Below, in pieces: positions 7,382 through 15,916 of a stretch of 64,000 nt of DNA. Source of the DNA: LZORAL124-50-18 sp051208045 (GTDB lineage Bacteria; Pseudomonadota; Gammaproteobacteria; Pseudomonadales; Oleiphilaceae); contig JBPJFY010000002.1 in the NCBI GenBank assembly GCA_051208045.1, forward strand, positions 310,001 to 374,000, given 5' to 3'. The translations under genes and the position numbers were made by a program. Each line of letters starts with the position of its first letter. Position 1 is the stretch's first letter. The notes under the pieces are model-generated. The model was not told the origin of the DNA, ran no database searches, and saw only the letters and a list, made by a program, of their open reading frames with translations.

Positions 7382-9052
7382 ATGACTGCGTCCATGCAGG
7401 AGATTTACATCCCGTCGGGGCATCCTCCCGCGGCCGACGCCCAGAATCATAATGTCATTCAACACGTGGTGGTTTTTACACGGCAGGCATTGATTAAACG
7501 ACAAGTCACGGTTGCTGTAGAGGCTGGGTTGGTGCGCGTGTTGATTGGTGTTGAGAGCCAACGACTCGATCCGGAGTCTGTGCAAGGTGTGGTGTATGGT
7601 TCGGGTGAGGTATTTGGTATCCAGCATCGCGTGGAAAGCGTCACCTCGTCGGGGCATCCGGAAGCTGACCGTCTGGAGACTGAAAAACGTCGGCTTGAAT
7701 ATGAGCAGTCCACGCAGCAACGTCGCAAAGACCAGCTGGAAAAGAAACGCCGCTACCTGGACTCCATCACTACCTTTGCCAAGGTCGAAGTACCGGCGGA
7801 AATTCAAACGCACTTCCCCAGCGTGGAGAATCTGGGGGCTTTGATGGGATTTTTGGACGAGCACTATGCAGCGCTGGATGCTCAGCTGGTCGAGACAGAA
7901 AAAGCGCTGGATGGCCTCAAGCGTGAGTTGGACGCGATCAATGAAAATCTGGGCCGACATAATAAACCGAAACAGGCGCAGCAACATTTTATCGAAGTGT
8001 TGTTCCAGTCTGCGTCGGCACAAACGCTGAAAATCGAAGCCTCTTACCTCGTGCAGCAGGCTTCGTGGAAACCGATTTATAAAGTAAATGTGTCGGAAGC
8101 GCTGGATACTGTTGACCTGACATTGATGGCACAGATTAACCAAACCACCGGTGAAGATTGGTCTGATGTGCAGGTGACCGTGACCAATGCCGTGCCGCTC
8201 AGCAACACTCGCCTGCCTGACCCGGCGAGCTGGTATTTGAGTGAATATCTGCCGCCGAGGGCCAGAGTGCGGGCTGCGTCAATGAAACTGGGCAGCGGCG
8301 AAATCGCTCCCCCGGAGGCTGCAGAGAATGAAGCCGTTCTCGATGTGTTCGATGACGTCGAAATGACCGGAGGCGGAGACTGGGAGCCGGCAGCGGAAGT
8401 GACTCAGGCTGCAGTCAAAGAGTCGGAGCTGGCCTGCGAGTTTGCTTTGCCCATCAAGGTCAGCATTGACAGTGGTGGCGGGCAAATGATGTTGCCACTG
8501 CAAACACAATCGTTGTCCGGCCAGTTTTACTACTTTACGGCACCTGCCAGCTCGACAGATGTCGCGCTCGTGTGCACGGTAGCGGCGGATGAGCCGTTAA
8601 TGGCCGGCCGAATGAATCTGCACTTTGGCGGGCAGTTTATCGGCAGCAGTCAACTTCCGGAAAAAGCGCCGGGCGAGGAATGGATTCTTAATCTCGGGGC
8701 AGATCCGAAAGTACGAGTGGGGCGCAGAACGATCACAGACAAACGCAGCGAAACGTTCCTGGGGATGATGGATCGATCCAGTATTGCGCGCGAAATGGCT
8801 TACACCATCACGGTGGAAAATACCAAAACCAAGCCGGTCAAACTTCAGATTGTCGATCGAATCCCGGTAGCCCGCACCGATCGCATTCAGGTGAAAGAGG
8901 TGACATATACCGTGGCACCGACGCAGCCGAACTGGAAGCAGCGCGAAGGTGTGCAGATGTGGGAATTCACCCTGGCTCCCGGTCAAAGTCAGGAGCTGGG
9001 TGTGCGCTTTTTTGTGAAGTATCCCAAAGACTTCACCGTGGCCGGGTTATGA
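7382..9052 (+). CDS. DUF4139 domain-containing protein (MuiA-like)
   Basis: A 556-residue protein. The ATG at 7382 is chosen because AGGAGG stands 7 bases upstream; an open frame extends further back without such a site. The N-terminus carries the DUF4140-type strand (VVVFTRQALIKRQVTV). A long charged helical hairpin follows at about residues 95-205, then the DUF4139 beta domain with YLVQQASWKPIYKVNV and a C-terminal EFTLAPGQSQELGVRFFVKYP. Relatives are annotated as mucoidy inhibitor A-like, with no proven biochemistry. There is no signal peptide. A small membrane protein gene follows after 15 bases. Confidence 0.85.
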   Translation: MTASMQEIYIPSGHPPAADAQNHNVIQHVVVFTRQALIKRQVTVAVEAGLVRVLIGVESQRLDPESVQGVVYGSGEVFGIQHRVESVTSSGHPEADRLETEKRRLEYEQSTQQRRKDQLEKKRRYLDSITTFAKVEVPAEIQTHFPSVENLGALMGFLDEHYAALDAQLVETEKALDGLKRELDAINENLGRHNKPKQAQQHFIEVLFQSASAQTLKIEASYLVQQASWKPIYKVNVSEALDTVDLTLMAQINQTTGEDWSDVQVTVTNAVPLSNTRLPDPASWYLSEYLPPRARVRAASMKLGSGEIAPPEAAENEAVLDVFDDVEMTGGGDWEPAAEVTQAAVKESELACEFALPIKVSIDSGGGQMMLPLQTQSLSGQFYYFTAPASSTDVALVCTVAADEPLMAGRMNLHFGGQFIGSSQLPEKAPGEEWILNLGADPKVRVGRRTITDKRSETFLGMMDRSSIAREMAYTITVENTKTKPVKLQIVDRIPVARTDRIQVKEVTYTVAPTQPNWKQREGVQMWEFTLAPGQSQELGVRFFVKYPKDFTVAGL

Positions 9053-9067
9053 TCGGGAGTCTGGGGC

Positions 9068-9466
9068 ATGCAAGCGTCTTTTGAGCCGGGATTTCGGTTG
9101 TCCCGAACAGATTGCGGAGTGATTGTGATCGGGGGTGTGCTTGCCGTTCTGGCTTATGCACATCTCCCGCCGTTTCATTGGATTATCGTGTGGGTGGTCG
9201 CGCACTTCTTTTTGTTTTGCAACGTGTTCCGGTTTGATCGACTGCCAGAGCTGATTTGGGCGGTCAACTTTACCGGGCAGGTCATTGCGCATTTTCTAGG
9301 GCAGTGGGTGACCTTCCCCTGGCTATTTGCGTTACAGGGCGGCCTTACGATGGTGTTAGTCGGGCTGGAAATACGCAAGCCCGGCTATCACGGTATCGCG
9401 TGGCAGACATTGAATCCGGGATTGCGAGAGTGGTTTGCGGCAAACTTCTCGCAAGGCGAGCGCTGA
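9068..9466 (+). CDS. small multi-pass membrane protein, unknown
   Basis: A 132-residue hydrophobic protein that I do not recognise. Three or four membrane segments are visible: about 19-36 (GVIVIGGVLAVLAY), 41-58 (WIIVWVVAHFFLFC), 64-82 and 85-101. It contains FLFCNVFRFDRLPELIWA and ends in a soluble tail of about 25 residues. It starts 15 bases after the DUF4139 gene and is probably co-transcribed with it. Confidence 0.6.
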   Translation: MQASFEPGFRLSRTDCGVIVIGGVLAVLAYAHLPPFHWIIVWVVAHFFLFCNVFRFDRLPELIWAVNFTGQVIAHFLGQWVTFPWLFALQGGLTMVLVGLEIRKPGYHGIAWQTLNPGLREWFAANFSQGER

Positions 9467-9486
9467 GATTGTTGATTGGCGATTTT

Positions 9487-9957
9487 CTAGGTCGGAATGC
9501 CGATGGTATTCAAATCATTCACCAGCATTTCTCGATAATCTGCCTTTTTGACCTGATCCGCCTGCGCCTGAGCGAGGGAAAGATACTCCTGTATTTGCGC
9601 GTGATCACCGGCTACCGAGGCTGCCCGAGCCAAGGCTTCGTAGGCGTAGCCGAGGTAAAACGGATCGAGTTGTGTGCTGTGGTCGAGGCATGCCTGCCCG
9701 TAAACCTGTGCTTCGCCGGCGTTTCCCAGCAAGGCATAGACGCGCGAAAGCTGCCAATAACCTATGGACAGGTTCTGATCGGTACAGTCCGGCCGCTGTT
9801 GCCAGTGGTAGAGGGAGGCGAAACAGGTGGCGATCATGCGCCGGTCATCGTCTGGAGAACGATCCGGTTTATCGATGAGGTCCCAGGTGCTGTTGAAGCA
9901 GTGCGCAGAGAAATGGTTGTGAGCAGCGGCGATATCGAAATCAGGTGGTTTTGACAT
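9487..9957 (-). CDS. hypothetical TPR-like helical protein
   Basis: A 156-residue soluble protein. The ATG at 9957 is preferred over an in-frame TTG four codons upstream because GGAAA precedes it. The sequence is helical, with a repeat-like pattern ending in GYAYEALARAASVAGDHAQIQEYL that resembles a tetratricopeptide unit. No signal peptide or catalytic motif is seen. It lies 26 bases downstream of a membrane-anchored hypothetical gene on the same strand. Function unknown. Confidence 0.65.
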   Translation of the reverse strand: MSKPPDFDIAAAHNHFSAHCFNSTWDLIDKPDRSPDDDRRMIATCFASLYHWQQRPDCTDQNLSIGYWQLSRVYALLGNAGEAQVYGQACLDHSTQLDPFYLGYAYEALARAASVAGDHAQIQEYLSLAQAQADQVKKADYREMLVNDLNTIGIPT

Positions 9958-9977
9958 GGTGGTTTCCAAATAGCGGG

Positions 9978-10460
9978 TCAGAATTGGGACACCGCGCGAT
10001 GCAGTGCGTTGATTTGATCGAGAGCAGCATAGGTGTCCGGGGTTTCAGCACCGCCTTCCAAGGCACCTACGTAGATCAAATAGTGCCGTTTCCCTGCTAC
10101 CGACACGGGGGAACCCAAACTCAGGAATTTCATCCCGTGCATTTCGAACTGGCCCATCATGTTTTCCTTCGCGGCGGGCATTTCTTTCATTTGATAGCGG
10201 TTTTGCAGTGGCTGTAGATAGTGGTTCAGGCTTTGTTCCGGCACTTCTTTTTCGAATTCAATCAGTTGAATAAAATCCGTGGACTCTTCCAGCCCCTTGC
10301 CATCTTTCGTGTAAAAGTGATTGACCAGATCCCCGCCACTTTTATTGATGACATGTTGATATATTTTGCCATTGAGCGTGATGTCTTGCTCAAACTTGCC
10401 AGGAATGAGCAGATAAGCGGCAATGCCGGCGACAAATACGATGAGGAGCAGGACGCGCAT
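9978..10460 (-). CDS. membrane-anchored or exported hypothetical protein
   Basis: A 160-residue protein starting at the ATG at 10460, which has AGGTG about 7 bases upstream. An N-terminal hydrophobic helix (residues 2-19, VLLLIVFVAGIAAYLLI) is followed by a soluble alpha/beta-looking region with FEQDITLNGKIYQHVI and GKRHYLIYVGALEGG. The helix could be a signal or an anchor. I recognise no family. It shares orientation with the TPR-like gene downstream. Confidence 0.6.
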   Translation of the reverse strand: MRVLLLIVFVAGIAAYLLIPGKFEQDITLNGKIYQHVINKSGGDLVNHFYTKDGKGLEESTDFIQLIEFEKEVPEQSLNHYLQPLQNRYQMKEMPAAKENMMGQFEMHGMKFLSLGSPVSVAGKRHYLIYVGALEGGAETPDTYAALDQINALHRAVSQF

Positions 10461-10641
10461 GGTGTTCACCTGTTGGGAATACTTTGGTGTAACTATAGTC
10501 AATAATCAGCGCTTTGGGACAGAGGTGTCGTCAATCGCTCAGCTGCGTTTTGGTTCGAGGTATTTGCCAAGTGGAAGCATCCCCTGTTTGGGTTTAGACT
10601 GAAGAGTATTCCTGAATTTTAAGAATAGAGACAGCGTTGTC

Positions 10642-11736
10642 ATGGCTCGATGGTTACTTGAGTTACTCACCGGGGAGGGCGGTCAGGTTGAGCGTATTCC
10701 CCTGAAGCAGTTTCCTGTGGTGGTTGGGCGCAGTGACGATGCAGATGTAACCCTGGATTCTACTGATGTATCCCGGCACCACGCTGAACTCTGTGAAACG
10801 GGGCTGAAGCTCTTTGTTCGTGACTTGGGATCGACCAACGGTACCTGTGTGAATCACCAGAAAATTTCTGAGTTAACCCCCATTTTTCGGGGAGACGTGC
10901 TGCACTTTGCGAATGTAGAAGCGCGGGTGATTGAATACAAGGAAGAGCCCGCCGCAGTGTCGGGTGCGACGCTGATCATGCAGGGAGAATTATCCAACAA
11001 GATTCCCCTGGGTGCGCGTGATCTCATGTCGCTGTTGAAGCAGAAGCAGGTGGTGCCGGTATTCCAACCCATTGTGGCTATGAATGGCCAGCATGTCGCT
11101 TATGAATTGCTGGGTCGTGGGGCTCACCCCAAACTGAGTCCCGGGCCTGGGCCGTTGTTCAATATTGCCGAAAGTATCGGACAGGCCGTTCAGTTGAGCG
11201 AACTGTTTCGTGATGTGGGTATTCAGGCAGCCAGCCACTCAGGTTTAAAGTTACCTCTGTTTATCAATACGCACCCGCATGAGATGTTAAATCAGGAGCG
11301 CTTTCTGGATTGTATGCGTCGCGCCCGGGCGCAATATCCCGACATGACGTTTGTCGTGGAGATCCATGAGCAGGCGGTGACCAATATTGCCGCCATGCAG
11401 TCGCTCGCGGAAGCCATCAAAGCGCTGGGGTGTCGGATCGCGTATGACGATTTTGGTGCCGGGCAGGCCCGATTGTTGGAGTTAACGGAAGCACCACCGC
11501 ACATCGTTAAATTCGATATCGCGTTAATTCGCAATATCCACCTGGCGGGTCAGCAGAAGCAGGATATGCTGGAAGTGCTGGTCAGCATGGTGAGAAAAAT
11601 GGGGATGCAAGCCCTGGCTGAGGGTGTCGAGTGCGCTGAAGAAGCCGAAGTCTGTGCGCGCATAGGCTTTGACCTGATTCAAGGCTATGCGTATGGCAAG
11701 CCTGCTCCGATGGTCGAATGGCAGCCCCTTTGGTAA
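10642..11736 (+). CDS. FHA-EAL fusion protein, possible c-di-GMP phosphodiesterase
   Basis: A 364-residue cytoplasmic protein. Residues about 20-95 form an FHA phosphothreonine-binding domain (VVVGRSDDADV, SRHHAEL, STNGTCV). Residues about 135-360 form an EAL domain. The signature EAL is ELL (E155), but the other usual metal- and base-contact positions look present: N209, E240, D269-D270 in DDFG, K290, E327 in AEGVE and Q347. Catalysis is therefore plausible though divergent. The FHA domain suggests that a phosphorylated partner recruits or gates the protein. No GGDEF, PAS or membrane segment is present. Confidence 0.88.
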   Translation: MARWLLELLTGEGGQVERIPLKQFPVVVGRSDDADVTLDSTDVSRHHAELCETGLKLFVRDLGSTNGTCVNHQKISELTPIFRGDVLHFANVEARVIEYKEEPAAVSGATLIMQGELSNKIPLGARDLMSLLKQKQVVPVFQPIVAMNGQHVAYELLGRGAHPKLSPGPGPLFNIAESIGQAVQLSELFRDVGIQAASHSGLKLPLFINTHPHEMLNQERFLDCMRRARAQYPDMTFVVEIHEQAVTNIAAMQSLAEAIKALGCRIAYDDFGAGQARLLELTEAPPHIVKFDIALIRNIHLAGQQKQDMLEVLVSMVRKMGMQALAEGVECAEEAEVCARIGFDLIQGYAYGKPAPMVEWQPLW

Positions 11737-11779
11737 AGGTTACCGAAACACCTGCTGAACTGAAGGAGATGCGAACACG

Positions 11780-12118
11780 ATGCCCATAGCGATTTGTACG
11801 TTGTCCCGACAGGTACCGGTCCCCCTAGATTCCGAGCGTGACGTGACCAAACTCTGGCGCGAAGCGGCTGGCCTGGACTGTCAGGAAATGACGGTGATGG
11901 TGACGCAGAGCGCTGCGGTGTACGGCAATATCTATGACGTGATCGCGCAATTGCACCTGCCGTCGGTCTGGTCCGAAGCGAACCAGATCCTGCTTCAGGA
12001 AAGTCTGGCAAGTGCGCTTTCCAGCTGGCTCAGTCTCTCGCCGAATCGCATCTTCATTCTCACCACGATCCTGCCCGCTGGACGGGTCGTCGAAGGTGGT
12101 GAGACTCAGAGGTGGTGA
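11780..12118 (+). CDS. tautomerase-superfamily-like small protein
   Basis: A 112-residue protein with AAGGAG before its start. It begins MPIAICTL, which would expose Pro as the first residue after methionine removal, as in 4-oxalocrotonate tautomerase-like enzymes. A second half with helix LLQESLASALSSWLSL followed by strand RIFILTTIL and GRVVEGGE fits a beta-alpha-beta unit. The match is weak and the length differs from single-unit 4-OT proteins, so this is tentative. It converges with the FKBP gene with 19 bases between ends. Confidence 0.5.
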   Translation: MPIAICTLSRQVPVPLDSERDVTKLWREAAGLDCQEMTVMVTQSAAVYGNIYDVIAQLHLPSVWSEANQILLQESLASALSSWLSLSPNRIFILTTILPAGRVVEGGETQRW

Positions 12119-12137
12119 ATGTTGGCGTTGGTCAATG

Positions 12138-12836
12138 TCAGGAGCCGACGATTTCCAGTAATTCCACTTCGAACACGAGTGCGGAGTTTGCGGGAATCTG
12201 CGGGCTGGGGCTTCGCGCACCGTAGGCAATGTTGGCCGGGATGTACAGTTTCCATTTTTCACCGACCTTCATAAGCTGAAGCGCTTCCTGCCAGCCTTTG
12301 ATCACAGCGCCTACCGGGAACTGGGTGGGTTGGCCTCGCTCAATGGAACTGTCAAATACCGTGCCATCCACCAGGGTGCCGTGATAGTGTACTTTCACCG
12401 TGTCGCTGAGGCCGGGTTTGCCCGCATCTGCATCGGCCACCGGGGTGAGTATTTCGTACTGCAGCCCGCTCTCGGTGGTGCTCACACCTTCACGCTTGCC
12501 GTTCTCTTCCAGAAACGCGATACTTTTTTCTGCGTTGCCCTCCGCTTTGGCTTTGAGCTTGTCCATGTGTCGCTGCCTCACCTGTTGTGCCGCCGCCTGG
12601 ATTTTGGCGTCATCAATCGCTTGTGTGCCCGCCAGAGCGTCTTTCATTCCCTGCGCAATGGCATCCGGATTCATTTCCATGGCCTGTTGCTTGAGGTTTT
12701 TACCTAACTGCAGACCGAGCCCATAACTGAATTGATCTACATCGGAGTTCAGCGAAACCTCATGGGTGTGTTCGTCATTGCAGGCAGAAAGCGTGATGGC
12801 CAGCAAACCAATGCCAGCAAGTTTGGTGAATCTCAT
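12138..12836 (-). CDS. FKBP-type peptidyl-prolyl isomerase lipoprotein (FkpA/Mip-like)
   Basis: A 232-residue lipoprotein with lipobox LSAC (Cys19). Residues about 25-115 are the helical FKBP N-terminal dimerisation region (FSYGLGLQLGKNL, then a long charged helix). Residues about 130-230 are the FKBP isomerase domain with VKVHYHGTLVDGTVFDSS, WKLYIPANIAYG and the final FEVELLEI. It would catalyse prolyl isomerisation and chaperone folding in the periplasm. AAGGACA precedes the start. Confidence 0.93.
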   Translation of the reverse strand: MRFTKLAGIGLLAITLSACNDEHTHEVSLNSDVDQFSYGLGLQLGKNLKQQAMEMNPDAIAQGMKDALAGTQAIDDAKIQAAAQQVRQRHMDKLKAKAEGNAEKSIAFLEENGKREGVSTTESGLQYEILTPVADADAGKPGLSDTVKVHYHGTLVDGTVFDSSIERGQPTQFPVGAVIKGWQEALQLMKVGEKWKLYIPANIAYGARSPSPQIPANSALVFEVELLEIVGS

Positions 12837-12925
12837 GTGTGGTTGTGTCCTTGTCGTCCAGATTGCTCAGGGGTGCAGTTATACCATTGTTTTGCGGTAT
12901 TTCGCACGTGTCACCGGGCGGAAAA

Positions 12926-13303
12926 CTACGAATGTGACCCAATTAACACCAACACACACGCAAGCACTTCAAAGGCATAGGTGAGCCCGGCGGTGATCTG
13001 GCGCAAACGGAATTTTGAACCGAGCATACTGAAGCTGTGCAGCACCCGAATGAAGAGAAAACCGAATGCAAGCACAATAAAGAGTGTGGTGGTTTCCAGT
13101 GTCGAATGCAGAAAGTACAGAAGCAGGGTGTAGGGCACGATATGTTCCAGCGCATTCATGTGTGCTCGAATGGCTTTCTTCAACCGTTTGTTGCCACCGT
13201 CACCATTGGCTACCCGTTCCTGCATTCGAAGTCGGGAGATGTTCATCGCCAACAGCGTGATGAGCAGTATTGCTAACCCAAGGTAGAGGCCAAAGCTATT
13301 CAT
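12926..13303 (-). CDS. MAPEG family membrane protein
   Basis: A 125-residue four-helix membrane protein with the MAPEG hallmark RAHMNALEHIVPYTLLL at about residues 47-63 and a later RVLHSFSMLGSKFRLRQ segment. The family includes glutathione-dependent microsomal transferases; bacterial members are mostly uncharacterised. AGGGAAG precedes the ATG. It lies 21 bases downstream of the substrate-binding protein gene on the same strand. Confidence 0.88.
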   Translation of the reverse strand: MNSFGLYLGLAILLITLLAMNISRLRMQERVANGDGGNKRLKKAIRAHMNALEHIVPYTLLLYFLHSTLETTTLFIVLAFGFLFIRVLHSFSMLGSKFRLRQITAGLTYAFEVLACVLVLIGSHS

Positions 13304-13324
13304 GTAAGACTTCCCTGATACAGA

Positions 13325-14308
13325 TTATTGTAAATGTTCTGAATGCCCGAGAATAAAGGGATGCTGGTCGAGATTCCACTTTTTAAGCTGAAGACGATTG
13401 AAGAGAAACGTGCCCTTTTCGCCCGTTTGCGGGTAAATGGTCGCGGGCGGGGTGCCCTGGAGAATCTGCAGCGCAATTTTGCCCGCCGTAATGCCTTGTT
13501 GCTTGCCGTGGAGCACAATGCCGCCGATGGTTTTATCATCTCCAACCGCGAAATCCCAGAAGGCAAACGGCGGCACGGGGGTGTGTTGCGACGTCCACCG
13601 AATGACGACTTCAGAGTCGATGTGCCTGCCTGTCGCATCGGTCAGGGTATGGAAGAGTCCGGGAATGATGGCCTGATAACCGTTCTGTTTCGCCTGCAGC
13701 ACTTCGCTTTGCCAGGTTTCCCAAGAGTCGATGCGCTTGAGCGATACGTGCCCATGCGAAATTTGTTTCTCATTTTTGCCGTCAAACACTTCCGATTGCA
13801 CCACTTGGGAGGTGACGCCGGAATCCAGTAATACGAGCACATTAAGATCTTCGGAGGCGATGAGTCTTTCAATCAAGAAGATGGCATCGCTCAAGCGGGG
13901 TCGCTCCAAAACGCCGGTGATGTTTTTTGCGTCCTGTATACCATAGTGCCGGGGATTGTTGTTGATGCCCAGATAAACGACCGGTGTGGTGGTCTTGGCA
14001 AATCTGGGGCCGAGCAGCCGCAACGCGTTGTCGTCTCCCAGGAACACAAGCTTGGGTTGTACCGCCTGATAGTATGCCCATGCTGCCTCCGCCCGCTCGG
14101 CATACGCTGATTTGGGCAAACGCTTGGTGTCCATTTCAAAGTTCACCAGCGGGTAGCGATCCCCGATCACTGAGTGAATGCCCTCTTTGTAACTTTGATC
14201 CCACGGGTAGTCGGCGTGGTAGCTTTCGATGATCAAAAGCTCCTCGGCGCTCGCGACTTGTGATAGCCATACTGCCAGTACGGCGGAAAGCACTCTGTGA
14301 CCCAGCAT
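13325..14308 (-). CDS. orphan ABC-type periplasmic substrate-binding protein
   Basis: A 327-residue exported protein (signal about 1-20, cleavage near ASA-EE) of the ABC_sub_bind type, with IIESYHADYPWDQSY, VFLGDDNALRLLG and the late GIVLHGKQQGITAGKIALQIL segment. The ligand is unknown; relatives are found alone or as the sensory part of signalling proteins. No permease or ATPase gene is nearby, so a transport role is not supported by context. It may instead feed a sensor encoded elsewhere. Confidence 0.8.
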   Translation of the reverse strand: MLGHRVLSAVLAVWLSQVASAEELLIIESYHADYPWDQSYKEGIHSVIGDRYPLVNFEMDTKRLPKSAYAERAEAAWAYYQAVQPKLVFLGDDNALRLLGPRFAKTTTPVVYLGINNNPRHYGIQDAKNITGVLERPRLSDAIFLIERLIASEDLNVLVLLDSGVTSQVVQSEVFDGKNEKQISHGHVSLKRIDSWETWQSEVLQAKQNGYQAIIPGLFHTLTDATGRHIDSEVVIRWTSQHTPVPPFAFWDFAVGDDKTIGGIVLHGKQQGITAGKIALQILQGTPPATIYPQTGEKGTFLFNRLQLKKWNLDQHPFILGHSEHLQ

Positions 14309-14383
14309 GAAATAATCCGAATATGTACTGCCTTTTATTCAAATATAGCGCTGTATCCGCCATCTGTCATAAGTCAATGCCGT

Positions 14384-14821
14384 TCACTCATTGAGCAGGC
14401 TCTTGGCGGGTAGCCGATGGATGAGGAAGTAGGCAATGCTCATCGCGAAAACCACAACGCCAATGGCAACGATTTGTTCCGCGGACACCTCGTCCAGATC
14501 CAGAATGATGACTTTTCTTGCAATCGCCATCAGTGCGGTGGCCAGCACAATTTTTACATGGATGACATCGTCTCTCAGGTACACGGTGATATTGATAAAA
14601 ATTTCTATTGCGATCAGTACCGCCATGAATGCGCCAAACGTTGCCAACATATCGGAGATGGTGAGAATGTAGAGCGGTGGCGTGATCAGCTTCTGATACA
14701 ACGTCCAAGCGACATCCACCACACCCATGGCGATGACGAAGACCATCAGAATGGCCAGCAGACGTACCGACCATCGAATGATGGATTGCAGATGGATAAT
14801 CAGAGGTTCATTGTTTTCCAT
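14384..14821 (-). CDS. PsiE-family phosphate-starvation-inducible membrane protein
   Basis: A 145-residue four-helix membrane protein of the PsiE family, with LLAILMVFVIAMGVVDVAW at about residues 17-35 and the conserved FINITVYLRDDVIHVKIVLATALMAIARKVI region at about 73-103. It starts 2 bases after the universal stress protein gene ends, so the two form an operon. PsiE has no defined activity; its induction under phosphate limitation is known for the E. coli gene. Confidence 0.88.
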   Translation of the reverse strand: MENNEPLIIHLQSIIRWSVRLLAILMVFVIAMGVVDVAWTLYQKLITPPLYILTISDMLATFGAFMAVLIAIEIFINITVYLRDDVIHVKIVLATALMAIARKVIILDLDEVSAEQIVAIGVVVFAMSIAYFLIHRLPAKSLLNE

Positions 14822-14823
14822 AG

Positions 14824-15777
14824 TTAGTGCGCGTTCGCTACCTCAACAGGAGAGATGAAGTCTTCAGGTTTCAAAGCTAATACGGCGCAATGCACCTGGT
14901 TGATCATACTTTCGGCGGTATTTCCGATGATGAAGCCGGGAATGCCCGTTCGACACACGGTGCCCATGACGAGCAGGTCAATTTCCTGCCGCTCAAGGAG
15001 CGGCGGTATCACGTCCTGGGCGCGACCTTCCACGAGGAGAGGGTGGACGACCTGATCCGTACTGGCATGCCGATCAATCAATTCATGCAGGGCTTTTTCT
15101 CGTAATTCGCGCTCTTTTTCCGCCAGCAAGGCAATATCCAGCGCATCTTTTCGGCCCCAGTGTTTCAGATAGCCTTCTCCTTCCAGTTGCCACGCGTGGC
15201 AAACGCTGACCTGCGCCTGATGGCGACGCGCCCAGGCCAAACCTTGGGCAATAATGTGGTCATTCAGCGCTTGTGCCGAGGCAGTCTCCACCACAGCATC
15301 CACAGCGATGAGGATTTTTTTGATCGGGTTGGTTTTCGGCGTGAGTGTTAACACCGGTCGCGTGGACTTGCGCATCAGGTGACGCGTTGTGCTGCCAAAC
15401 CAGGCTGAAACTGGCGCAGAGGGGCGGGCCATCACTGCGATCAGGTCAAATGCCTGCTGGTGCGCAAATTCAATTATTTTGATAAAGGCAATGCCTGCCA
15501 GCACGGCCAACTCACAGTGTGCCTGCGGATTGTAAGCAAGAATCCTTTCCCGAATATGGCTCAGGCGCTCTTTTTGAAGGGCTTTTGCCTGATCCAGGAG
15601 TTCAATGCTGCTGCCCGAGTGCTGCTTCAGCTGCCCTCGAATAGTATTAAAGTCTTCAATCACGGAAACGAGGGTCAAAGAGGCTGCTTTTGGTAGCGAA
15701 TCAGCAATAAATTGAATTTGTCGGTCTTCGAATTCCAACTCGGGCGCAATAGGGATCAGTATTTTTTCGTGGTTCAT
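14824..15777 (-). CDS. tandem-domain universal stress protein (UspE-like)
   Basis: A 317-residue protein with two Usp domains, about residues 1-145 and 150-305. The second has the canonical ATP-binding-type run DLLVMGTVCRTGIPGFIIGNTAE, while the first ends in MARPSAPVSAWFGSTTRHLM. It is presumed to help resistance to growth arrest or stress. It is the first gene of the usp-psiE unit and is divergent from a LysR regulator. The 139-bp region between them carries a paired direct repeat. Confidence 0.9.
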   Translation of the reverse strand: MNHEKILIPIAPELEFEDRQIQFIADSLPKAASLTLVSVIEDFNTIRGQLKQHSGSSIELLDQAKALQKERLSHIRERILAYNPQAHCELAVLAGIAFIKIIEFAHQQAFDLIAVMARPSAPVSAWFGSTTRHLMRKSTRPVLTLTPKTNPIKKILIAVDAVVETASAQALNDHIIAQGLAWARRHQAQVSVCHAWQLEGEGYLKHWGRKDALDIALLAEKERELREKALHELIDRHASTDQVVHPLLVEGRAQDVIPPLLERQEIDLLVMGTVCRTGIPGFIIGNTAESMINQVHCAVLALKPEDFISPVEVANAH

Positions 15778-15842
15778 GACTCACCTCACTGTTTATGCAA
15801 ATTCCCCGATTCCGGGATCATTGCCAGAGTGACACAAAATAT

Positions 15843-15888
15843 GATTAGATAAAAATAGATATTATTTATGTGTTGATTAGATAGAAAT
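15843..15888. promoter_or_regulatory. paired direct repeats, candidate LysR operator
   Basis: GATTAGATAAAAAT (15843-15856) and GATTAGATAGAAAT (15875-15888) are 13/14 identical and start 32 bases apart, close to three helical turns. The second copy overlaps a small palindrome, ATAGA-AA-TCTAT. They lie in the divergent region between the usp gene and the LysR gene, which is where a LysR regulator would bind. Confidence 0.5.
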
Positions 15889-15916
15889 CTATGCAAATGA
15901 GCATGAGAGGGAATGC

